Part shown: positions 40,938 to 50,865 of the stretch, piece by piece | Position numbering within the stretch: the stretch's first letter is position 1 | Layout: every line of letters starts with the position of its first letter | Assembly: GCA_035771165.1 (NCBI GenBank) | Contig: JAWNZC010000420.1 | Location: 248,001-312,000, forward strand | DNA: 64,000 bases | Source: Paragorgia papillata | Lineage: Eukaryota; Cnidaria; Anthozoa; Scleralcyonacea; Coralliidae | Direction: 5' to 3' | Notes under the pieces: generated by a model | Seen by the model: only the letters and a program-made list of their open reading frames with translations | Told to the model about the DNA's origin: nothing | The model's database searches: none | Position numbers and translations under genes: made by a program

Positions 40938-43900
40938 GACTCTAATGACACTAAACTTTTAAAAAAACGGGAAAATGCCCGTCTCAGAAAACAACGGCAA
41001 CGACAAAGAGATCGTGAAATGAAGCCGTTTAAACCTGAAAGACTTGCTAAACTCCAACAGGAAAAGGACCTTAAAGTCCATAAAAAAGAAACCAAAAAAC
41101 AGGCTCAAATTAACAGAAAAGAAACCAAAAAACAGGAACAGGCAGAAAGAAAGAAATGGTCAAGAGAAATTAAGAAAGAAGAAAAAAGGCAAAAATTATT
41201 CAAGTGGAAGAAAAAATGGAAGGGAGTCGGTAAAACTGTTAAAAACCCACCAGGTTCTTGGTAACAAACTGGAAAGAATTTTTAACAGAAAAGCAAGGGC
41301 CATCAGAAGACTTAGGGAAGCAGAGCCAATAATGATTAGAAACTTTGCTGGCAGAAAAGCAGCTGTTTATGAAATTCCAGGACATACCTTTAGGGATCCA
41401 GTAGTGTTTTTAAATTTTACAACAGAAACTGTTGAAAACCTGTTAAACAGTATACAAAATTCAAAAGAAGGTTAAAATAACACTTGAGTGTACTTTGGTA
41501 AGGTATGATGAAAATGGGAATGAGGAAGTGGATTTATTCTACTTTACCTCAAGAATGCAAAATATGACAACAGAAGAGGATGTACATGAGTTATACAAAA
41601 TATCAAAAAGTGAAATGCTTGAAAATTTGGCATCCCATCAACAAAGAGGTTCTGGATGGGTAATAAGATCTGTAAAAAGTTTAAAAATTTCTATAACAAA
41701 ATATATCCCATTAAACGGAAAAGGTTTTGTCCCACTTCCTACAACCATACAGAACAAAAAGGCTATCATTAATCCTAAAAACAATGACAAATACTGTTTT
41801 TTTGTATGCTGTTGCAATAGCAGACTTTTTGTCTACCAATCCCTCAGAAAAAGATTTAGGAATATTACCAAAGAAGGTTAAACTGAAAGCCAAAAGTTAT
41901 AACTGCGAAGGACTAGAATTCCCTCTTAAAATTAAGGATATTTCCAAATTTGAAAAAATGAACAAAATAAGGGTAAATGTTTTCAGCTATGATGATGAAA
42001 TTAACAAGATTTTCCAAATGCAAATTAGTAGAACGGGTTACAAAAATGTTGCAAACCTGTTTTGGTGGAAAAACCATTACAGTACTATTAAAAACAAAAG
42101 CAGACTATTATCAGACCAAATTAGTAACCACCAACATACTGTGTTTATATGCGACTTTTGTTTAAATTCATTTAACACAAGTGAAAAACTAGCAGAACAT
42201 ATTACAATTTGTAAAACCCATGATGCCCAAATCCAAGAATATCCTGAAGAGGAATCTACCATATGTTGGGATAAAAAAGACTATAAAAAAATGCAAGATG
42301 TTCCTTTCATTATTGTAGCTGATTTTGAGTGTATGTTAAAACCTTTAGAAACAGAAAACCAAAACTCAGAAAAAAGTTTTACCCAACACTATCAAAAACA
42401 TGAACCAAGTGGATACTGCTTTGTAATTGTGTGTTCCGATAAAGATGTTTTTCCTGGAAAAGTTTTAAGATATACAAAAAAAGATGATAATGAAAATATT
42501 GGAGAAATGTTCATAAAAGCTTTGGAAACCGAAGCAAAAGAAATATGGGAAACATATATGAAAAACCCAAAATCCATAAACATGAGTAAAGAAGAAGAAG
42601 AAGAGTTCCAACAGGCTAAAAACTGTTATGTTTGTGAGAGGGAACTTAAAAAGGACCGGGTTAGAGATCATGATCACCTGAACGGAAAATACCGTGGGGC
42701 TGCTCATAACAAATGTAATTTTGCAATGGGTAGTGCAAGACATATACCTGTGTTGTTCCATAATTTGCAAGGTTATGATGGCCACCTTTTCATTAAAAGT
42801 TTGGGATTAACAGAGGGTCCAATTAGTTGCATCCCCAAAACAGATGAAAAATATATTAGTTTTAACAAAAAACTTTGGATGGATGGTGGTTGGTGTAAAA
42901 AACTAACCATAGATGGAAAGTCAAAGAAAAATTGGGTTCCACTTGAGCTAAGGTTTTTGGATTCCTTAAAATTTATGTCAAGCTCATTGGCAGCACTTGT
43001 AAACAACTTGGGTCCAACAGCTTTCAACTATTTAGAAAAATTCTTTAAAAACAACACAAAGGAACAAGTTATGCTGTTAAAAAAAAAGGGGGTATTTCCA
43101 TATGAGTTTATAACAGATCTTAAAAAAATGGACTATCCAAAATTACCAGCAAAGTCAAAATTTTACAGTAAGTTAAATAATTCTCATATTTCAGATGAGG
43201 ATTACAAACATGCTCAAAATGTTTGGACCGCCTTTGGATGCAAAACAATGAGAGATTACCATGATTTGTATCTAAAAACAGATGTTTTGTTAACAGCAGA
43301 TGTAATCCAGAATTTCAGGAAAATGAGCAAAGAAACCTATAAAGTTGACGCAATGTGGTTTTACACAAGTCCTGGTCTGGCTTGGGATTCACTGCTAAAA
43401 ATGACCAAACAAACTTTAGAACCTTTAACAGATCCTGACATGTATTTAATGGTTGAAAAATGTATCCGTGGAGGAATGTCCTCCATTTCCAACCGCTATG
43501 CAAAAGCAAATAATAAGTATATGAAAAATTATGATCCAAACCAGGAAAGTGTTTTTATACCATATTTGGACAAAAACAACCTATATGGTTGCCCTATGTG
43601 CGAACCACTGCCTGTAAAAAATTTTAGATGGATCCCAAAAAAGGAGTTAGTAAACTGGAAAAAATATCTTGTAAAAACCAAAGACAATGAGGAAGGAATA
43701 GGTTGTTTCCTAGATGTTGACTTGGATTATCCTAAGGAACTCCACGACTTGCATAATGAACTCCCATTTGCATCCGAAAGAAAAAAAATAGGTAATGTTG
43801 AAAAGCTGTTAGGAAACCTGGAAAACAAGAAAAATTATATAGTCCATTACGAAGCATTAAACCAAATGCTGGAAAATGGTTTGGTCCTAGTTAAAATTAA

Positions 43901-44798
43901 TAGAGGAATCTCATTTGTGGAAAAGGCTTGGATGAAACCTTATATTATGTTAAACACGGAATTAAGAACAATGGCAAAAAATGACTTCGAAAAGGATTTT
44001 TTCAAACTCATGAATAATTCTGTATTTGGAAAAACTATGGAAAATGTAAGGAATAGGGTGGATGTTAGGTTGGTTTCATTTGAGGACCAACTTGACAAAC
44101 TGGCAAAAAAGCCAAATTACAACTCTATAAACATATTTGATGAAAATATGGGAGCTGTTCATATGAGAAAAACAAGGGTTAAACTCAACAAACCAATATA
44201 TTTAGGAGCTAGTATTTTAGACAAAAGCAAAATGCTTATGTACGACTTCCATTACAACTATATCAAAGCTAAGTATAAAAATCTTGCAACACTATTGTTT
44301 ACAGATACAGACAGTCTTTGTTATAAAATTTCAACAGATGATATTTTTAAGGATATTTCCGAAGATGTTTACACACATTTTGATACAAGTAATTTTCCTA
44401 AAGATCATAGTAGCTGTATTCCTACTGGAGTAAACAAGAAAGTTCTTGGAATGATGAAATTTGAGACAGGTGCAAAACAAATTAGCGAATTTGTTGGGCT
44501 AAGACCAAAGGCATATGCTTACAAAATGGATGAAGGAAAAGAAGAGAAAAAATGCAAGGGAATTAAGAAAAGTGTAATTAACAATGATATCAAGTTTGAG
44601 GATTACAAGGATTGTCTACTTACAAGGAAAAATCTTTTAAGAGGAATGAACACATTTAGTAGCCATAAACATGAAATTTACACAACTCATGTTAACAAGA
44701 TTGCACTAAATGCAGATGATGACAAAAGGGTTATTGGAGAGGATGGTATAAGTACACTGGCAATTGGACATTGGAGAACTTTTAGGGTTCATGTTTAA
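40935..44798 (+). CDS. protein-primed-type family B DNA polymerase (pPolB), 5' part frame-broken
   Basis: The N-terminal 300 codons are very basic and change frame at three short A/T runs (about 41240, 41463 and 41791). From about 41795 it is open to 44798. In order the visible features are: a C2H2-like finger (FICDFCLNSF, near 42150), Exo I (VADFEC, 42315), an inserted HNH/endonuclease VII-like module (CYVCEREL...DHDHLNGKYRG, 42624-42719), Exo II (HNLQGYDGH, 42760), Exo III (YLKTDVLLTADV, 43270), motif A (YLDKNNLYG, 43563), motif B (NNSVFGKTMENV, 44012) and motif C (TDTDS, 44300). All catalytic motifs look intact. The stop codon lies in the first bases of the right terminal repeat. Confidence 0.93.
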
Positions 44799-45119
44799 AA
44801 CTTTTTCTTAAGTTAAAAAAAAAATATTTCTAAACTTTTTTAAAAAACTTTTTTCTAAGGATCCTGGAAAATATTTTGGAAACCCCCTCCTGGAAAATAT
44901 TTTTGAAAATGGTTAGGATCCTGAAAACTCCCCCTCCTGGAAAATATTTTTGAAAATATTTTGGAAACCCCCTCCTGGAAAATATTTTTGAAAATATTTT
45001 GGAAACCCCCTCCTGGAAAATATTTTTGAAAATGGTTAGGAAATCCCTTGGTTGGTAAATAAAAGAATGTTTCAAAGTTGGTTTTTAAAATTCGCTAGGT
45101 TCGGCATTTATACACTACT
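44795..45119 (-). repeat. right terminal inverted repeat of element 1
   Basis: Reverse complement of 27005-27329, ending CACTACT. Its inner edge includes the polymerase stop codon. It holds the same five subterminal repeats with C-runs. Confidence 0.95.
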
Positions 45120-45125
45120 CATGTA
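45120..45125. repeat. 6-bp target duplication of element 1, right
   Basis: CATGTA, identical to 26999-27004. Confidence 0.95.
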
Positions 45126-48100
45126 TATTGCCTATTGGGGGAGTATCGGATTGCATTGTTTCGATATTGTTGTTGATGTCAAATCACCCGGTACTTAAGC
45201 ATGATGAAATTCACTCGCGGCTTGCCTCCAACCATAGACAATATTAACACCCTTTTATAATTTGCTGCGGTTTGCAAAACATGCACAGCGAGATATACAG
45301 TGACGCGTTGACTCATTCAGTGATTTTGATAGAATTATAATTTCTTGCAGCAAAGAGGCAAAGATCTTTATTGAAAATATGCTTTGCTTTAATTATTCTA
45401 CTTTGTGTGATACTCAATGCCAAACACCAAATGATACACCAAAATTAAAAAATAATAATAAACAATTTGTACAAAACAAGTTTCTTGCAAGCCAAAACAA
45501 GATTGCATACAATTTATGTTGACATATTGGTTAGTTATTATTATTTTAATAGTTAATAATTAATAGTAAATAATATATATAACTAATATTACTAATTTTA
45601 TGAAAACCGTTTTTATGTTAATTATGACGATTCTTACAGATTCCATTCCGGATTCCGGGTTTTCCAACCTACCCATTAGTATTTGTATTTACGCCAATAG
45701 CTGCCCTTAGGGAATCCTGTTTGGCTGTTTGCCATTCTGCAGAAATACAACAGCTGGCGGCGGATGTTGTATCAGATATACAACACCTGTTTAAACATTC
45801 ATTTCTTTTGAATTTTCTTCGTGAATTATTAATGAGTATTTTAAGAAGAAGAATAAGAATAAGAATGTATTCCCTCCGTTTGAATTATGATTTCGTTATT
45901 ATGAGATCGGCGTTTTATCAAACATCTATAGCTTAATCTAAACTATAATTATATTGAACTAAAATGTATATATATTTGTTAAAATAATGTAAGTTGACTT
46001 CATTTATGTCGTCGTTGACCTAAACTACGCTATCTAGGCAGGTTCTATAGTTACTATAATTGTAAACATATATTAAGATTCGAAGTAAAACTTCGTATTT
46101 TGTATTATCATCAGGTGGCCTCTTGAAGACCTTCCCCAGCAGATATAAATAGGTAGATTTACCAGCAATTAATATTTGCTCGTTAATACCATCAGAACAT
46201 GCAGAAAGTAATTTTAGTTGTAGATATACGTAATCGTTTTACGCATTTTAAGAACCGTAATTTCAAGATCTACCGTAATAAAATATTTTTAATTTTGTAA
46301 ACATTGTAAATAAAATATGAAACCTGCTTTGCATGCTCGAATTTGCCGTTGTGCTATCTTGCCCCAGAACAATGGCTGCCTATATTAATAGGACAATGGC
46401 TGTCTATATTCTTCCAAAGCAAAAGCCATGTCCACACGTATGCGTTTTCATAGCTTTTTGTATTGTTCTCGGTCCTCCAGGCCCAGGGAGCCGAAAACAA
46501 TGGTCTCGTTACCTGAAACAATATGAAAACGCTCGGAAAACGATACGTGTGGATGGGGTCAAAATGGTACAACGGCCAGTTCAAGGCTGCTATACGTCGC
46601 TGGATATAGATAAAACCTTTTCTTGATAATCATATCGTAATATTATCAAAGTTTTAACTTTAACCTGTGATCATCATGTGTCACTACTGTAATTGTACAT
46701 TTGCTATAATTTTTTCGGTTTCATTCTCCTTGTAAAGAATATTTTGTGGGTTCAATTGCTAATTCTTACTTTTCAAGAATGTTAGAAAACAATATATTGA
46801 AATTTAGCTAACAGTGTGAGATATATTTAAGTCCAAAGATAATTGAGATTAAATTGAAAGATTGTGAGATAAAAATCATAATCAGTCAATTTATAAAACA
46901 GCAGCTGGTGTTTGTAAAAAAAAGGCAAGCTAAAACTAACCCATAAAATTAGTTCAGCATGGATACTTTTTAGTTGTATAGAAAGTGTTATTCTAAGAAA
47001 AGTTTTTGGTCATGTAAACTGGCCAAACCGGTGAGAATGCAAGTACGCGTAAATGTCGGTCAACAAAATAAACAAAGGCTTGCATAACTCGTATATTTGT
47101 ACACAATAAGTGTAAGACAAATAATATTGCTTCAAAGATACCATAATTTGGTTTGCAGCCAGGCATATAATGTTTACAAAATATAAAATATAAAAGGTTG
47201 ACTTTGGCTTAAAAAAGACCGAGTCCAATTATACGTTCTATTTTTTATATTTTTGTATAAATTAGCTGATTTGTGGTTAGTTTCCCCATTTTTTTGTCTC
47301 GTTCCTCACGGATTATTACTGTTATAATATCCTTTTGGTTAATTTAACTCACACTGATAGCTTTGAATGAAAAAAATCTTAGTAAATTGTATCGGATTAT
47401 GGTTATTAACGACCAAATTTATTTGCTGGTAAATAACAGTGGAAATGTTTTATTCTAATTGTGTATATTCTTTGTAAATAACAAAAGCCTCTCAATAACT
47501 TAAAAGTAAAATTACTTATTTTATTCAACAAAAAAAATTATACCCAACATATAGGTGTAGATTATGTAGATAAATTTGTGAAAGGAGGCTTAGCCCCCTA
47601 GAAACGTTTAAGGAACTGACTCAGCATACGCTAAGTCATATGGTACATTATAGATTACTGGTTAGGGTTATATTTAACCATCATAGCCTCATTAGCCAAA
47701 AGGGTTTCTGAGAAAACACAACAAACACAACATGTAAGCCTGAAGTACTATGCCTCGTTCATCATTAAAAACATGTTTTAAAACTTTTTAAATTTTGCTC
47801 AAGTGAACACATTTAAATATTTGAAACATTTCCGCTTCCACATTGAATAGTCTTAAAGTAGTTTGAGTAGATTTGGCTCAAAGACCGAAGCCAAATTTAA
47901 CTCTTCCAGTACTGGTGACATATCATTGAAGTGTTCCATAAACATTAACTTCAAATGCATGCGGAATAAAAGGCTTTATAGTGAAATCACTTTTTTTCTA
48001 ATAATTATTCGGGAGGTTTATACATGTACTACACGTATTGTGTTTTTAGGAAATTACCTTTGTACGTAATTACCATTTGCTATTTAACTGTTTTAAAGTT

Positions 48101-48464
48101 AAACTGGCATGCCAGATAAAAGACTATAATTGTACAACTTCGTTTATACAAGTCAAGATTGCTTATAGTAAATTCAAAGCGTATTTGAAATTGGACAATA
48201 TACGTCTTTGTATCCGTTATATGACTTCACAGTATGATAAAGTTAACGATCGATTTTAATATGTTGACGATATTAAAACCTGACGTCATAACACGTGCTA
48301 GACTTATTAATATCTATATATTTAAATATGTTTTAATTTGCTTCTATGGGTTTGCAAGAAATTGGCATTTCTAGAGAATTAAGAGGCTTTTGCAAAGACA
48401 AAGACTTAGTATAGGTTAGTTACCAAGGTTGAGGTAACTAACCTACTTTAGTTCAAGATCACCT
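45126..48464. other. host intergenic DNA, no gene recognised
   Basis: AT-rich sequence with no convincing exon. It contains a palindromic MITE (about 46427-46560). Open frames at 45721-45936, 46333-46626 and 47863-48069 have no motif and are not called. Confidence 0.5.
46427..46560. mobile_element. palindromic MITE related to 18331-18464
   Basis: A left arm with CCACACGTATGCGTTTTCAT and a right arm with ATGAAAACGCTCGGAAAACGATACGTGTGG fold on each other. The internal AACAATA and ACGCTCGG words match the MITE at 18331-18464. Confidence 0.65.
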
Positions 48465-48563
48465 ACAATCCTGGACAAAACATCTGCAACACTTTCACTT
48501 TTTTCATAAACTTTCGTAGTATCATCGCAAATTTAGAAAACCCTCCCCCATACCCCCACCAAT

Positions 48564-48620
48564 CAATGTTGAGTGTACTCCCACAACAAGTTTAAAGCAA
48601 TTGTGGTACACTCAACATTG
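48564..48620. repeat. 15-bp stem hairpin in Rep unit 1 (origin candidate)
   Basis: CAATGTTGAGTGTAC (48564-48578) pairs perfectly with GTACACTCAACATTG (48606-48620) around a 27-base loop. It is flanked by a C-rich left side and a G-rich right side. Identical hairpins lie at +2401 and +4802. Rolling-circle Rep proteins typically act at such stem-loops. Confidence 0.75.
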
Positions 48621-48950
48621 TTTTTGGGGGGGCGAGGGGGGCATTTCATGAAGAATTATTGCAGTTGTATAGTAAGTAACGTCAAAGAGGAACATTCTAA
48701 TTGAGTGTCGCTAATGGTTTTGGCCAGGATTGTCTCTGTCGTTGAAAAATTAAAAACCACAGCACAATGTATTGACAACTCAATTATATGCGCGACTTTA
48801 TTGTTTTCATAATGTACAAATGTTTCATTAGGTATTTAAAACTTTTGTTTCATCTTTGAGATTTAATATCACGGTTTGTAGTGACGTATTAATTGATGGG
48901 AATATATGTTAACAACTGCCAGTAATTAATGTAGTTAAACACATACTGTA

Positions 48951-50249
48951 ATGGCGAGTGGCAGCATTCGCCCACGAGATAACAGATTGGTTTATCTTAT
49001 AACGTATTGTCAAGCAGACTTAACAAAATTTGGTTCCAGAAAAGAATTTGCGGAAGCATTAGTTCTTGCGTTTTGCAAGGAGAATAATGTTCGACAGTGG
49101 TGCTGTTGCACGTTGCTATAAAATTGGAAAAGAAGCAAAGATGGCTGAAAATTAAGAAATTCTTGTTAGACCGCTTCGATATTTCGGTACATTTTTCATC
49201 CGTACATCACAACTATTTCAGTGCATGGGAATATGTCACTAAGTCCGACCGTGAGTACCTACAAAGCGATGGTTATCCTGATTTGCCGAATGGCGAACCA
49301 CCGAAGACAGATTCTGCGAGTGTCCCAACAAGCCAGCGAAAAGAAGAATCTGACAGCGAGGGCGATGATGCGACGAGCAAAACCTCCAGAAAACGTAAAA
49401 AGAGGCTGACATATTTGCAAGTATCGGAAATTATTCAATCAAAGTCCATAAAGACTCGTACAGAATTGCTTGCTTTAGCCCAGCAGCAGAAACATGAGGG
49501 GAAATCTGACCTTGCAGAGTTTATAATGAACCGACAACCAAAAGTTATTGCGCAAATAATTAACACTACGTGGGACATGTTTAATGCTCAGGCAAAATTA
49601 GAAAGAACCAAGAAGACACGCATCGAATTGCTTACAGAAGCTGCCCAATGTGAATGCGTTGAGAGCTGTGAAGGTCGTTGGTTACGTTGCGCTGAGGAAG
49701 TCCTGGTAACGAATGGCATGCAAGTTCGAGATTTTGCTGTTGCTATATACACCCTGTTGGAAAAAGGACGGGGGAAATATCGCAACATTATGCTTATCGG
49801 TCCGGCGAATTGTGGTAAAACGTTTTTACTCAAACCCTGAAATGCGATATATCACATGCACCTTCACTAATCCCGCTTCCGGCACTTTTGCTTGGGTAGG
49901 AGTTCAACACGCTGAATGCATCTTTCTCAACGATTTTCGCTGGAGTGAGAAAATAATTCCTTGGCATGACCTATTGTTATTGCTTGAAGGCGAGCCTGTA
50001 CACTTTCCAGCACCTAAAACTCACTTCGCCGAAGATATTTTATTAGATGTTGACACACCGGTATTTGCAACAAGCAAAAATAGATTGGCCTACGTCATAG
50101 GTGGAGCAGTTGATGAGTGTGAGACTGAAATGATGTCCGTTCGTTGGAATGTATTCACCCTCAGCAAGCAAATACCAGAGGATCGGCAGAGGCAAATGAA
50201 ACCTTGCCCTCGTTGCTTTGCTTATTTAGTGTGCAATGAACACATTTAA
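48951..50249 (+). pseudogene. HUH Rep / SF3-like helicase relic, copy 1
   Basis: An N-terminal frame (48951-49121, 56 codons) carries a motif I-like LVYLITYCQAD. A second frame from about 49097 has the HVAIKL remnant of the HUH box (only one His is visible), the YVTK motif (the YxxK of Rep proteins, whose Tyr is the nicking nucleophile), a basic linker, and Walker A GPANCGKT near its end at 49840. After a stop, a third frame (coding-like from about 49850 to 50249) continues with Walker B-like ECIFLNDFRW and a motif C-like TPVFATSKN. The HUH box, a stop after Walker A and a nearby frame change are lesions. Confidence 0.8.
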
Positions 50250-50494
50250 CGATAATATGTGCAAAAACTTCTACATGCACATGTGATATATTTTAGATAA
50301 CAAGTTAATATACAAAATAGTTATGAACGAATTATTTTGTTGAAAATATATCACCGATACCTTTATCCATATATATTTGTGTTAGCTGACGTTATACAAA
50401 CATTCAGAAAATTAAGGCGTTGACTACACGTGTATTGTTTCAATTAGCGAACAGTTAAATTGGCTTATGTTGTTGTAATTATGCACGCGATCAA

Positions 50495-50723
50495 CGGTGT
50501 ACCATTGGTACACCGAACACAGTTAAGAATATATAATTAGTAATGCTTTGGTGTCCCAAATGGTACACCGTTGGAATATATGAAATGATTGCAATATATA
50601 TTATAAAAAAAATTATGCCAATTCTAAGCATTACATATATTTTCAACTCCATTTCATTTTTTTTTATGACCTCAATAACTTGGGGTATTACCACAAGTTT
50701 TTATCGTGCGTTATGGTACACCG
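50495..50723. promoter_or_regulatory. GGTACACCG iterons of Rep unit 1
   Basis: GGTACACCG occurs at 50507-50515, 50562-50570 and 50715-50723, and its complement CGGTGTACC at 50495-50503. The first pair forms a palindrome. The core GGTACAC also lies in the hairpin arm at 48606-48611. Repeated 9-mers near a Rep gene are typical Rep-binding iterons; binding is inferred. Confidence 0.55.
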
Positions 50724-50865
50724 TGAATATGATATCGCGGGATTTTAGGCAATAATTGTCATTATGATCATAATTACAAGTCAAGCATTCCCCTTGTGCC
50801 ACGTATTGGGAAAGGGGATGTATAAAACAAGAAATATACATGTATTTATTTTAAACGATATGCAG

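Larger units (their letters stand above)
40832..40959. repeat. 17-bp perfect inverted repeat spanning the polymerase start
   Basis: AAAGTTTAGTGTCATTA (40832-40848) and its exact complement (40943-40959) flank 94 bases. Those 94 bases contain a terminator-like hairpin and the polymerase start codon at 40935. The right arm lies inside the coding sequence. Confidence 0.85.
27005..45119 (+). mobile_element. complete Maverick/Polinton element 1 (18,115 bp)
   Basis: It has 325-bp terminal inverted repeats beginning 5'-AG and ending CT-3', a perfect 6-bp target duplication, and the diagnostic gene set: protein-primed-type DNA polymerase B, retroviral-like integrase, FtsK/HerA-type packaging ATPase, and major and minor capsid candidates. 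Gene blocks read rightward (27.4-34.9 kb), leftward (34.9-36.9 kb) and rightward again (36.9-44.8 kb). I did not recognise an adenovirus-type maturation protease. Base composition is more AT- and A-rich than the host flanks. Confidence 0.95.
48465..50865 (+). repeat. Rep-element unit 1 (2,401 bp, tandem array)
   Basis: The first of three head-to-tail copies. The next two start exactly 2,401 and 4,802 bases later (50866, 53267). Copies differ at only a few positions (for example CTGCAACAC against CTGCGACAC). The unit begins ACAATCCTGGACAAAAC, carries a hairpin, a Rep/helicase relic and a set of GGTACACCG iterons. There are no terminal inverted repeats at the unit ends. Confidence 0.93.

Noticed and set aside
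49713..49850. Start of the 178-codon frame as a true N-terminus of the helicase
   Set aside because: Its first 45 codons overlap the Rep frame out of phase. Family-like residues only begin near 49850.
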